Positions 24,971 to 36,330 are shown, counted from the stretch's first letter. The stretch: DNA of 64,000 nucleotides from Edolisoma coerulescens (GCA_013397115.1 VWZW01004324.1:2162993-2226992), one strand, 5' to 3'. The notes: generated from the sequence alone by a model not told the origin. Numbers and translations: made by a program.

Positions 24971-27503
24971 ATTGCTGATTTGGTACTGTGATTACAGCAG
25001 GGATATCCACCTTTTAAAAACATAGTTATTAAAGATGGGCACTGTTCCAGTGCTGTGTAAGACTGAAAGTGACATTGTATTTTCCTATGAGAGGATCCCG
25101 ATGAGCCTCCTAATGAGAGGTTCTTAGTGAATCCTGAATCTTGGCAGGTAACCCATAGCCAGACCTATGTACTAAGTATCCATCTCTTGGCTAAATTCTC
25201 CTTGTGGTTTTCAGTTAAAATTATCCTTCAGCTTTGTTCATACTCAGACGAGTCAGGTGTTATGTTGAAGTCAACTTCTGAATTGTTTTACACTGGCACA
25301 GAATTAGCATAGAATATCTGTGAGGACTTAATATATGCCCTTTCAAAAGAGATCATTATGATAATAGAGATCCTGTGTAGACCAGGAAACCTATAGCAAT
25401 GTTTCCTTCCTGTCACATGTGCACCCAGAAAAACACTTAGTTCACTTTATGAAAGCAATCAAACATTTTGATTCTAGTCAGAGTAAAACTAAAAAATGCT
25501 GCAGTAACCTAAGGTACAAATAAACAATAAATACTGAGTCTATCAGGGATTACAACATAATTGAGGAAGCTATAAATGGATCTTTTCAAGATTGAGATAC
25601 AATATCTGCTAAGTTAATAAGAAACAAAGTCATGTTGACTTCAGTGTGCATAGGATCAGACTGTGGATATTTGATCAATGAGTCCTCAACGGCAGAAAAT
25701 GTTATAGACATAATGGGCAAGTGAGGCACTGATCAAGCGGTCTCCCTGAAATCTTTCTGGCACCTTTGGGACCCCAGCATTTCCAGCAGAGCTATTGTAA
25801 TTTACTGATTGGACAATATTTCTTCTTTTCCCTAGGTTTGCATTTGTCATGTGCTTGTCCATGAAAGTTTTTCTCACATTTGAAAGGTTAGGAATCTTCT
25901 CCTTCACGATATTCCCAGACTTTTTCTCATCCTGATTAGATTATTGGATAAGAATATTTCATAAGGACAGAGGGAGTGCTATGACCAGCTATTGTGATGC
26001 TATGAATAATAAAGGAGAAACAATATTTATTCTGCATTTCCTGCATAGACCTAAATATTACTCCTGTGATAATTCTTGCAAACATGTCTCTACTCAGTCC
26101 TTTATTGTATAGCTTTCAAGGAAAGAGAAGGTTAAAATATATCTTCCATAAGTTATGTCGAGTGCATGTAGACACAACAAAGAAGTATCTCTACTCATGT
26201 CTTATGTGTTAAGAAGGAATTTCACCCAGGAAAATGTTTCTAACAAAATAATTTTATTTATTAAAATATGCCTTCCAAGTCAATCATTTTTTTTCTTCAT
26301 CATTGATGGTTGAAATTATTCCAATTTGCTGTACTCACTTGTACATCAATTTAGTAAAAGGGTATATTGGTTCCTGTCCTGCCTGGCCTTTTATTGAAGT
26401 AAAATTAAACAATTTCAGGATTCAATTATTAATACCTTCCATCTATAAACCATGTCTTCATCTATAAACCATATTGACATTCAGTCTAGACATCTCAAGA
26501 GGGGATTCACTTCATGAATATCAATAAACAGGTTGTAAGGAGACTGGGAATATTAAATTATTTCAAAGCGTTTGACAGTTGACAATGTTAATACAATAAT
26601 TAAAAGCTCACATCCCTAAAAAAAAAAGAAAAGCTGCTCAGCATTTCCATGTAGAAAGCAGCAAAGTCCTTAGAAGGTGAAAATCAACACTGCTGTGCTG
26701 TTAGTACTGGATCCGTATGAATTTCCAGCAACCCCCACAGTACCTTCACAAATAAGGAAATCTTTCTGCGCCAAAGATGGCTTCAAGACCTGGCTTAACC
26801 TCAATTTATGACCAATTTGGCATTAACTTTTCACCCAGAAGGTGGTAAAAAATCATTTGCAAATGCAAATCCTATCCTGCATTAGACCACTGCTTGGAAA
26901 AGGAAGCAGCAGATAGCCTAAGACACAGCAGACCTGGCTCCCCACCCGAGAAACAGTTTGCAAAGCATTGAGTTGGAGATAAAATGGTAAAAATTCACAG
27001 TAGAGTCTTTCTGCCTCTCTCAGTACAGCTTGTGTAAAAGCTTCCCTTCGTAGGAATCCATCAACTCAGAAAAATCTAATGATGAAGGACAGCAGATTTT
27101 TGTCAGGCATTTGTCTTTGCAATGACCTTCTGTGAGAAAATAGAACAATTGACCATTGGGACACAAATCATGTCAGGAGCTTCTTCGAAATTGCGTCTTG
27201 AGGTGGCTGGAACCTGATATCAATACTCCATGTGTGTGAAAATAAGGAAAGCAAAAAAGAAAGAAGCAGAATTTAGGGTTCTCAAAAATAAAAAGCTAAT
27301 GCAGTAAATATAATGCAGTCCTGTATGGCAGTTTCACACCATGTTTTAGTTTATTTTACTAAGATACCACTAGCTTAACATGTACACAGATTTGCTTGTG
27401 TAATGGACTGCTGAATTGATCACTCAGTGATTCCTTTCCCCTACTGCTTGGATTGGAGGAAGGCTAAAAATTTGGTTGTAATTTTCAGATAGGAACTGGG
27501 CAA
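24971..27503. other. Unique non-coding sequence with one short tandem duplication
   Basis: AT-rich and repeat-poor. A 14-bp word 'catctataaaccat' occurs at 26451-26464 and again at 26470-26483 (19-bp period). An A10-type run lies near 26620. No exon is recognised. Confidence 0.55.
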
Positions 27504-27757
27504 CGTGCTGGTTTTGGTTCGGGTAGAGTTAATTTTTTTCTATAGCAGCTGTATGGGACTGCATTTTGGATTTGTGCTGGAAACAGTTGACAGCGCAGGG
27601 ATGTTTAGTCAGTGCTGAGCAGTGCTGACACAGAGTCAAGGCCTTTTCTGCCCCTCATCATCACTTTTGCCTGCGAGGAGGCTGGAGGTGCCCAAAGACT
27701 TGGGAGGAGACAGAGCCAGAACAGTTGGCCCCAGCTGGCTAAAGGGATATATCCATA
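27504..27757 (+). mobile_element. Partial avian ERVL-type LTR (5' half)
   Basis: Begins at 'ggttttggttcgggtagagt' and contains 'gctgacacagagtcaaggcc', 'tgcgaggaggctggaggtgc', 'gacagagccagaacagttgg' and 'ctggctaaagggatat'. It parallels the first half of the complete LTR at 46185-46773, so it belongs to the same avian endogenous retrovirus LTR family. It stops where the family sequence would approach its TATA region; from about 27760 CR1 sequence follows directly. There is no coding content and no partner LTR in the window. Confidence 0.78.
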
Positions 27758-27759
27758 AG

Positions 27760-28218
27760 GGTGTGTTGATCTGCTGGAGAGTAGGAAGGACCTGCAGAGG
27801 GTTCTGAACAAGCAGAGATGATGGGCCGAGGCCAGTGGTGTGAAGTCCAGCAAGGTGAAGTGCTGGGCCCTGCACTTGGATCACGAGAGCCCCAGGCAGC
27901 ACTACAAGCTGGGGGCAGAGTGGCTGGAAAAACTCCCAGAGGAAAAGGACCTGTGGGTGCTGGTCAGCAGTGGCTGAGCAGAGACAGTGGGGGCCCAGGA
28001 GGCCAAGAAGGCCAAAGGCGTCTGGCTTGTATCAGAACTAATGCAGCCAGCAGGATCAGGGCAGTGATTGCCCCCTGTACTCAGCAGGGGGTGGGTGCAC
28101 CTCGAATCTGTGTCCATTTCTTGTCCCTCATTGCAAGAAAGGCATTGAGGGGCTGGAGCGAGTCCAGAGAAGGGCAACGGAGCTGGGGAAGGGTCTGGAG
28201 CACAAGTCTGATGAGGAC
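27760..28218 (+). mobile_element. CR1 LINE fragment lacking its 3' end
   Basis: Plus-strand CR1 from the ORF2 end: 'tgatctgctggagagtagga', 'gatgggccgaggccagtg', 'aagtgctgggccctgcactt', 'gaaaaggacctgtgggtgct', 'ggcttgtatcagaactaatg', 'gtccagagaagggcaacg' and 'ggtctggagcacaagtctga'. The family pattern ends abruptly after 'gatgagga' at 28218. The usual 'tttagcctgg...ttccaacc' part and octamers are absent, so the 3' end was lost after insertion. The 174-codon frame at 27818-28342 is a by-product of this GC-rich repeat and not a gene. Confidence 0.88.
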
Positions 28219-31200
28219 CACCACAATTCCACCTCCCCATCAGCAACTTCAGGACTGCCAATACAGAGTCCAACCCAATCAACTTCGAAGTCTGGGCTCT
28301 GCCCAGACCCCTGTTGATGAAGTTACTGTGTCCTGCAAATGAGGGATGTCTCTCGCTGATCCAGCCAAGAAATTATACTCTTTCAAGAGTAAAACACTGA
28401 CAGCCAGTTCCTAGAGGGAGCAGCAGGGGAGTATCCCTATGATGTTGGTGGATCTTGTCAGGGGTGCTGCTCTATCCTGTCCCCTTCCCTTCTGTAGCAA
28501 TGGGATGCCAAGGATGCACCATGGACCCTGAAGCTGCTTTTAAATGAAAGACTATATCCCTGTTCCCCCAAACACCTCAGGGGATTGATTCAGATTTCTG
28601 TTGTATCAGGGGTGATTTTGAAGAAATATTGGTCCTCTCCTGTTGAAACATACTAATTACTGTTCTGACCTCTGTCTTCACTGCAGACAAATTGTTTTTC
28701 ATTGTGAGAGAAATGCTGCCCTCCAGCTGTCAGGGCAAGTTATTTGTAATCCTGACCAATTTTATGCTTTAACAAAGGCACTTTATTAAAAAACAAATGG
28801 TATCAGGAAGAATAATAACACTGCTCATAATCAGTAATCAATCAGGATTAAAAATTATTTTCATTAAAATATTTAGGGGGTGATATTGGCTTTTGAGGTG
28901 GCTGCAAGACCAAGACACCATCTCTGAGTACACTGGTTTTCCACTAGACAGTGAAGATAAATGAATCAAAAGTTTCATTGTAAGAAGGGGATAAATATTA
29001 CAGTAAGTTGAAAAGGACTGGCTTCCATTTTATTCTGGCTGGGGCTGTTTCTCAATCTGGTTTTATCACAATTTAGGTGAAATAAGGATATTTTCCTTTA
29101 AGGAACAGTATCCAGTGGAGCATTGACATAACATATGGGTGTGTGTTTGTTGCAAATAAGTCTACATTTGCACATTTATTTAATGATCTGATACGCTAAA
29201 AAGTGCCCCTTTGCTTGGTGCTAGTAAATGTAGTTAGGGGCATAGATGATGCTGAGCAAGGTCAGGGTGTACTAAAATGCAGAATTGTATCAGAAACACA
29301 TGCAGAGTGCTTGCTGGCTCCTTGCTAAAGCTCCTACACCACTTCCCTTTTCTTTTGCACGGGCTCACTGAATAAAACATGGAAAAACATGTCCTGGGAG
29401 GTATTTTGATGATTTAGGAAACTTTGTACTACGCTATAATTTTTTAGCCATGTTTTTCCTACTTTGCATTTTCATATAAGACAATAAGTTTAAGAATAAT
29501 TTGCACACTTAAATCCTTTTCCCTCTAATTTACATTTCCACTTAAACAAGGCTGATAAATCACTCTGCAACCAATAGTCAGAGCTGGTATCTTCTGCCAC
29601 CAGGCTCTCATGTAACTCTCCTACGCTAACAAAACCAATATGTCAAGGTGCCTGTCACTCTTCTTGGCTGCTGTAGTGTATTGACAGCACCTAAATGTCT
29701 CTTTGGATTTTATGGCTGGCATGTGTGGGGCTGGTGAAGGGCTTTGCTTGAGATCATGGGGCTGTTCAAAAATATTTTTAGGAGCCTTTTACAATTCTCT
29801 TCTTTTGCAGTGTAGAGAAAATCCTTCTGCAGTGTAGATCAGGACACTTTTCTTTAAGTCAGTAAAAAACTATCAGGTGACCACAGATTTGGATCTGAAC
29901 CATGGCGTTTATAAGTTTTTTGGAAGGAGGAAGGATGGTGCTCAATGGTATTGGAGGAGGTGAATTTCCCAGGTATTGTGCTGTTGAAATTGAGCAGAGG
30001 AGAATTTACACTCTTTTTCTTTACCACTCCTTCTTGGGACACAGAGCTCTTCTATTTGCCTCTGGTGTTTTGCAGAACATAGCTGAAACATCAGAAGATA
30101 TTTCTTCCTTTATTTCTGATAATTTTATACCAACAAGCAAAGCCCCAAACAGGCAGAAATTCCCTGTTAGTTTATACATCTCGTGCTCCCTGATTTGCCA
30201 TATTTGCTTTGACTAGTACATAAGATGAATACAAATAACTTAGGTATTCGTGATCCAAAATCTTATTGTGATTAACAGGCACCTGGTTTCTTCCTTGAAA
30301 AACACCTATGAAACCAATATGGGATGATATTAGAGAGAACACATAATTTTTGGAGTGTTAAACTCTACATCCCTATTAATCATAAAACTAGCACCTAATA
30401 CCTTGAAATCAGAAATTAGACAGTAAGGGAAGCACATTGTTTTGGCATTAAGTAGAATTTTTAAAAAATGTTTTAACTCCCAATGCATTTCAGAAAACTC
30501 TGAGTTGTATCTTAATCCCAGATCCACAGGTACCAGCTGGACCAGCAGACTTTATATGTGACTAAATTTTCTGGAACCCATAAACTTTCCAAGACATTTT
30601 TAATTGCTCAAAGGAGGAAGAGCAGTAATTGGCAGAGAGAATGCTGGCTCATATTTTCTGAAAGCTTCTATTTTCTGCAGGTAAGTGTTTTCTCTCTGTC
30701 TCAGCAAATCAGTATCTTTCTTTTGTTTGTCTGTTCAAACACCCTGCCTTGGTTGGGAACAAGACAGTCAATTAGGGTAGGTAGGTAATCACCAGGGATT
30801 AGATCCACTTGTAATTGGGAACGTTAATTTGACAGGAAACACTTTCTTTAGGGAAGAAAGAAAAAAAAAATTAAAAAAGAGAGTGCTATGCTGAGCTTTC
30901 CAGTGCCTGGAGCAGAACATGTCAGTGTCTCATTTCCAAGGGTGGGGAAGTCCGTAAATCAGAGGGATCGCTGCTTTCTGTGGGAATACTGAGCCTGTGC
31001 TTTGGTGACGCATGTGAGAATTAAAGATTCCCAGAAGAATTGAAACTGTTTTCAAAAGGTGCAGAGCTTAATTACTAGAGGAGTTGTTCATTATCAACAC
31101 TGAAAGGCTCTGTGTGGATCCTTTTGTGGGCTATGATGTGAATATTAAGTGTCAGACACCCTGAATATCAGACTGCCAGACCTTCTGGGCAAAAGAAGCT

Positions 31201-31724
31201 GCTTTTTAGCAAGATGTCTCATTGAGGCAGGTTCTACCTCGCAGTTTACACTTACTGTGGGGTACCTGCTACCAAATGAACTTTCACACTCTTCATGTGA
31301 GTGCAATGTGGTGCATTTTCACTCCAGGAGAAGTTACTGGCTGAAGGGTAGGGTGAGCATCTATAAGCCACAGTCTGGAAGAAGAGCAAGTTACCTCACA
31401 TTTTCTGTAAGCTTAGAGCATCTACACTGAGTGGAAGTGAATTGTAACTGGTGTGTGGCAAATCCCAACCCCAAAGTCCTGCACCAACTCTGACAGAGCT
31501 CTTTACGAACACAGGTTTGCAATGACGTATTTGCACAAAGTCTTGAGATCAAGTGATGCAAACTTTGCCACTCTGCTACAGTTCCTGGGCACTTGGCAAC
31601 AGAAAGAGTGGGCAGAAGGCCAAAAATGCCCAAAATCCAGTGACCTTCTCATTTAAAGATACTTTTTATTTTTCTGCCCATGAAGCCCAATGGAGCTCAA
31701 AAGCGCGGCTCAGTGCCTGTTCTC
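28219..31724. other. Unique sequence with two weak exon candidates
   Basis: No interspersed repeat recognised. Two segments have splice-like context. One is an ORF opened by a strong polypyrimidine acceptor at 28498-28656. The other is a 151-nt open segment at 30530-30680 followed by a consensus donor 'gtaagt'. Neither encodes anything I recognise. An A-rich patch lies near 30863-30880. The remainder shows nothing. Confidence 0.4.
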
Positions 31725-31880
31725 CGGGGCTGCGTTAGGCGGAGCACTGCCAGCAAGTTGAGGGAGGTGATCCTGGCCCTCTGCTCTGCCCAGGTGAGGC
31801 ACATCTGGGTGCCATGTGCAGAGCTTGGCCACTCACAACAAAAGAGATGTGGATATGCTGGAGATCAAAAAGATGACTAA
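31725..31880 (+). mobile_element. Outer CR1 LINE, left part (split by a minus-strand CR1)
   Basis: Plus-strand CR1 starting near 'ggggctgcgttaggcggagc'. It contains 'actgccagcaagttgaggga', 'ggtgatcctggccctctgct' and 'aaaagagatgtggatatgct', and ends in 'caaaaagatgactaa'. The continuation 'ggggcatcactcacac...ctgttcagcctgaagag' appears only from about 32759, after an inserted CR1 of opposite orientation. This copy is of a subfamily with 'ctgttcagcctg', unlike the 24-kb copy. Confidence 0.85.
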
Positions 31881-32758
31881 TAGAATCAGAATCATCAAAT
31901 TGGAATATATCAAATTGGAAAGGACTCATAAAAATTATCAAGTCCAACTCCCTGCTCCTTGCAGGACCACCTTAACCTTAATCAGATCACTGGAAACGTC
32001 ACTCCTTGAACTCTGGCAGTTTTGGTGCCCTGACCACTTCCCTGGTGGGCCTGTTCCAGTGACCCTCTCAACTAAGAACCTTTTCCCAATTTCCAATACA
32101 AACTTCTTCTGATGCAGCTTTATTCTATTTCCTCATGCCTTATCACTGGTCACCAGAGAGAAGACAACAGCACCTGCCTCTCCACTGGCTCCCTTGAGGA
32201 ACGTTAGACTGTGACAAGGGCACCCCTCAGCCTTCTCTCCTCCAAGATGAACAAGCCAAGTGACCTCAGCTGCTCCTCGTAAGACTTGCTCTTGACACCT
32301 TTTAGCAGCTTTGTCACCCATCTTGGGACATATTAGGATGAACAAGTCCAGAGTGAGCTGGGAGTTTACCATTCCCCCAGTCATGATCTTCCAAGACAAG
32401 GTTCTAGGTGTACCAAGGCCCATCATCGGTGCTAAAGGCAGAGGTGGAGCAGGGAATAAATGTCTCTGTCTACATCCTTATTTGTGAGGTGACAGACCTC
32501 ATCAAGTTATGGAGCAATGTTATCACTGTCCTTCTTTTGCTGTTAATGTATTTTAAAAAGTGGCCTTTTTGTTGTCCTTCACAGCTATGCCCAGCTCTAA
32601 CTGACCTTTGTCCACCTGGATTTTCTCCCTACAGTGGCTAATGGCATCCCTGTAGCCTCCCTGAGTCATCTGTCCTTGCTTCCAATGTCAATACACTTTC
32701 TTTCCCTGTTTGAGTTCTAGAAGATCCCTCCTCAGCCAAGCTGGCCTTCTGTACTACT
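31881..32758 (-). mobile_element. CR1 LINE inserted in antisense inside another CR1
   Basis: About 878 bp of minus-strand CR1. Its 3' end is at 31881: reverse-complemented octamers and 'ttggaaaggactcataaaaa...gtccaactccctgctcc', with the tail word 'atcaaattggaa' duplicated at 31894-31905 and 31909-31920. Further right are minus-strand landmarks 'cagccttctctcctccaaga' and 'agctttgtcacccatcttgg'. The far end (about 32480-32758) reads, on the minus strand, like the ORF2 carboxy-terminal region ('...aaggacaacaaaaaggcc...', 'actacagggatgccatt'-like). The frame is broken and it is inactive. Confidence 0.87.
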
Positions 32759-33172
32759 TGGGGCATCACTCACACAAAGGCAAGTTGAGAGGGCTGTGAC
32801 TGTTCAGCCTGAAGAGGAGAAGGCTCCAGTGGAATCTTTTCTGTGTGGATAAATACCTGATGGGAGGGAATGAAGACAAGGGAGCCAGACTTTTCTCACC
32901 AGTGTCCATTGACAGGAGAAAAAACCAAGGACACTAACTAAAAAAATAGGAAATCATGTTTAAAATAAGAAAAACAATTTTTGCAGTGAAGGTGCTCAAA
33001 CACTGGTACAGGTTTCCCAGAGAGATTGCAGTCTCTATCCTTGGAGATATTTAAACCCAACTGGACATGGTCCTGGACAAACAACTCCAGGTCTCCCCGC
33101 TTGAGAAGAGGGGTTAGATCAGAAGACCTCCAGAAGTCCCTGCTAACCTCAGCTATTGATTTTGTAATTGTG
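32759..33172 (+). mobile_element. Outer CR1 LINE, right part with 3' end
   Basis: Resumes the copy of 31725-31880: 'gactgttcagcctgaagagg', 'taaatacctgatgggaggga', 'gtgtccattgacaggagaaa', 'acactggtacaggtttccca', 'cttggagatatttaaaccca' and 'gatcagaagacctccagaag'. It ends with a degenerate tail 'gattttgtaattgtg'. All are landmarks of a CR1 3' untranslated region. Divergence at many positions indicates an old copy, consistent with having been a target for a later insertion. Confidence 0.88.
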
Positions 33173-35734
33173 TTTCATGATTGAACAGAAGCCCTGCAGC
33201 TCCTGTTCCCAGATGACAAGGGCTGGTTTTCCTCCTGATTTTTCACATCTTCTGCTACCACAGGCCCTGTTAACATTGAGTTCTCACAATGTCACTATCA
33301 CAATGACATCGCAGGTGCTGCTACATCCTATCAGGTATGCTGATGTGCCCTGTGTTGCTCTGTCCTGCCAACTCACTGGACTCTTAAGCCGTTTTTATGT
33401 TCCTGCAGTGTCTTAGAAGCTGAGTGAAATGGAAACAGTGGCCCAGCCCCAGCCTGCTCTTATAATCCTGTGCTATATCTTAGCCGAACCTAAGAGATTC
33501 ATGGCAATAACAAAAGGAGGAACAGGTACTCCTTTTTCCCCATTCTCTACAATGAGGGGGAGAGACATCATTTTCCCAAAAGATAAATTAGACATGTATT
33601 ACACTGATGCAACACTGAAACTACCATCTTTCCTTGTGCTGGAGGTGCAGGATGTCATGATAAGAGTGTTTAAAACCTCCTGAGCTAAAAAATGTGCATC
33701 TCTGCAGGTGATAATTGCCTGTTTGGTCTGTGCATATGACTGGTTTCTGCTTGCTTCCTGGAGAGCTGTGACTCAGAGCTGGGAGGGACAGGGAAGTAGA
33801 GGATCTCTGAGGGAGAAAGCTGCTGCCACTGAGGGGTGGCAGGAACTCCAGCCTAACCAAAGAAAGAACGTGGCAGGTGAGGGAACAGCAGCCATAGAGA
33901 GCACTGTAGGTAATCAAAACAGAGGAGAAGGAGACCATCTTGTTGATTTCAAAAATATGTCAGCAAGGATCTTGCATGTTCTCTGAGGCTGATTTTGGAG
34001 TTGAGTCAAAGGATTATGCCTGCAGAAGCCCTTTGTTTGGAATCCTTGTGCAAAAAGACTCAGCCAGGTTCAATAGCACAGAGGTACGTGTTTCATTCAC
34101 TCTGTTTCTGTTAGCTGTGTGCAATGCTGGAAGTGTCTTCATTTCTACTCCGGTCCCATAACTGCCTGGTAAACAATGAGTACAAGATGTGCAGACACGA
34201 CACAGGTGTTGTCCAAAAGGTACCCAGAGCAGGGATCATGACTATTCAAACCCCTACACAGCCTGAAACATGAATGAACTGCTGTGGCTTGAGCTGGATC
34301 TACAAACCTGAGTTTTCAAAAAACCTTTTTTGGGGAGTGCTGATGGCAGGAGGAATGTTCTAGGGCAGGATTACTTTTCTTGCTTGTTTCACATTGATTC
34401 AAAGTGTTTGGCATGAAACACAGTGAATCACTAAGCCTGCTGCTGTGTAAGAATTACACTGGCATGATTATGCCTGATGGTTCTTCACGTTATTTTTCCT
34501 TTGTAAAAAGTCTCCTCCCCATATCAAATACAAAGAGACTCAAATCCGTGGTACACCAAATGCGATGAAAGTGAGGATTGGAAAGTAGTGCCTTAACAAG
34601 AACGAAAAAAGGTTTGTTCAGCAGTGGAGTCTGTTCCCTCAGGACAACCTCGTGTTGCAACACAGGTTTATCTCTTGCTCCAGATGCTTCTCAACACAAA
34701 ACACAACATGTCCCTAGTGTGCATAGCATTTGCTTAGCTGGGTGCAAACTATTCCAAAGATGTAGTTAAAATCTGAGGAGGAGGAAATGTGGCTTAAAGC
34801 CTAAAGCCAGAGGACTAAAAGTTCAGATTCTTTGGTGTTACAAAGAAAGGGGAATTCTTGGTGGGAACAGTCTACAAGTTTCCATAAAACAGGATAATTT
34901 CCTCCTGAAACCTCAGTAATTCAACTCCTCTCTAATAAAATCAAAATATTTCTAGTAAGATTTCCCTGATTAAAATGTTTTCAGTAAATTGTTTAACCTA
35001 AATCAAAATGTTTGTTTTTTAATAAGCCAAGTTTTTTTGTTTTAGTGCAATAAATCATTATCCTTCATTTCCCTATTAGCATACTGATTTATGTGAGGGG
35101 TAATCTAGGTCTCTTTTCAGTCCTACAGCTTGTGCTCCCATCAGCAACGTATTTCCCACAACAGGCTGTGGGTTTCATGTGGATCATTGATGGTCACTCA
35201 GATTTCGAAGAAGAATGAAAAATTAGGATTTTTAAGTACAAGGTTCTTCAAGGCATCTTGTCACTATGGGAAAAAGATAGTGGTGAACACAGGAGTTAAA
35301 AAAAAAAAAGGCATTTAGTGTTCATTAAGGAAGATATTTTATGAACATTAAAACATTTCATCTAAACCAAAATATCTCAATAAAATAGCTGAGATTGCCA
35401 GTAGAAATTCTAAAAAGATATAACCACAAATGTTTTGTAGATTTCAAAGTTCTGCTCTGATTAGAGACAAGCCAAACTGGAATCTTGTGTCCCACAGGAC
35501 TGGTCCAGTGTTCAGTTGCTCCTTGTTCTCTTTGCTGATTTAAATGCTGGTTCAATCAAAGATCATTAGGAACTCATGAAATAGAACAATTGCAAAACAT
35601 GTGTCTAGAATAAGATGCATTTAAACTTGATATATTTTCACTGAACTTATAGTCTATAAGTCTATCTACAAATGAGATAGTTGATTGCTTTCAAAGTATT
35701 TGGGTGAAAAAGATATATCTTAGCTTACACATAA
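33173..35734. other. Unique non-coding sequence, one weak exon-end candidate
   Basis: No repeat recognised apart from an A12 run at 35298-35309. A plus-strand frame is open up to 34083, where a strong donor 'gtacgtg' follows 'agcacagag'. It would encode a tail such as 'LFGILVQKDSARFNSTE', which I do not recognise. An 84-codon frame at 33429-33683 is also unassigned. Confidence 0.4.
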
Positions 35735-35867
35735 GATCATGGAATATTCTGAGTTGGAAGGATCCACAAGGATCGAGGCCATCTCTTAAGTGAATGGCTC
35801 ATGTGTGGATTGAACCCACAACTTTGGCATTATTAACAACCTGCTCTATCTGATCTATCCTTACAGT
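35735..35867 (-). mobile_element. tRNA-Ile-headed SINE with CR1 tail (TguSINE1-like)
   Basis: On the minus strand, 35867 to about 35800 resembles tRNA-Ile: a degenerate A box ('tagatcagatagagc'), an anticodon-arm region reading 'gttaataatgcc' with AAT retained at the anticodon position, and a B box 'gggttcaatcc'. It then passes into the 3' end of a CR1, seen on the plus strand as 'atggaatattctgagttgga' and 'ggatccacaaggatcgaggc'. A tRNA-Ile head plus CR1 3' tail is the known architecture of passerine TguSINE1, transcribed by RNA polymerase III and mobilised by CR1. It is not a functional tRNA gene, because the acceptor stem is not intact. Confidence 0.78.
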
Positions 35868-36253
35868 CTAAAATTTTTCTAGATATTTTTTTCAAGAGTA
35901 AAACCACTTGCCTTTTTAAAGTTTTCCACTTGCTCTTAAATGGCTTTTCCCAAGTACTTTACAGGAGAGAAGATTTCCTGCTTTGCTAAACCCTACCATC
36001 TACCACATTTACAAATAATTTTAATTTGGCCAGGGTGTAGTTATACTAACAGACACAATTTTGGTTTTGCCTGTATAAACAAGATCAAAATAATTTCATA
36101 ACTCATTAGGGAAGCATATGACAGCTTTAAACGATTGCAATTGTAGTATAGTTCCTTTGGTCATGATGTTAATATGATCTGGCCTGCTACACACAAGAAA
36201 GAAAGAACATCTGAAGAGGGTGCATTGTAATTTGGATTGTAATTATGGTATAG
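35868..36253. other. Unique non-coding sequence upstream of the exon pair
   Basis: AT-rich with no repeat. It ends in 'ttggattgtaattatggtatag', a T-rich but unremarkable acceptor context for the next feature. Confidence 0.5.
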
Positions 36254-36330
36254 GCAAAGCCAAGAGGAGCAGACCAGGAGCAGTGTTCGTGCTGGTTACG
36301 GGGTGCCATCCACCACAGAGGAAATTCTAG
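36254..36330 (+). CDS. Candidate internal exon, protein unknown
   Basis: Open in one frame, with the segment reading 'EEQTRSSVRAGYGVPSTTEE' and ending 'ILG'. It ends in CTAG followed by the consensus donor 'gtgagg' at 36331. The left boundary is uncertain: an AG at 36252-36253, or 36265-36266, would serve; the first stop upstream in frame is at 36240. The frame leaves one base (G), which pairs exactly with the two bases opening the next exon. CpGs in 'gttcgtg' and 'ttacggg' in a CpG-poor region support coding. I do not recognise the protein and find no upstream exon with certainty. Confidence 0.4.

Noticed and set aside
27818..28342. 174-codon plus-strand ORF, the longest in the window
   Set aside because: It lies almost entirely in a decayed CR1 fragment, in a frame without reverse-transcriptase features. 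GC-rich repeat DNA has few stops.
33429..33683. 84-codon plus-strand ORF with a clean start and stop
   Set aside because: It has no domain, promoter, splice context or homologue that I know. One such frame is expected by chance in a window of this size.
35800..35867. A tRNA-Ile gene on the minus strand
   Set aside because: The A box is degenerate, the acceptor stem does not pair and the sequence runs directly into a CR1 tail, so it is a SINE head and not a tRNA gene.
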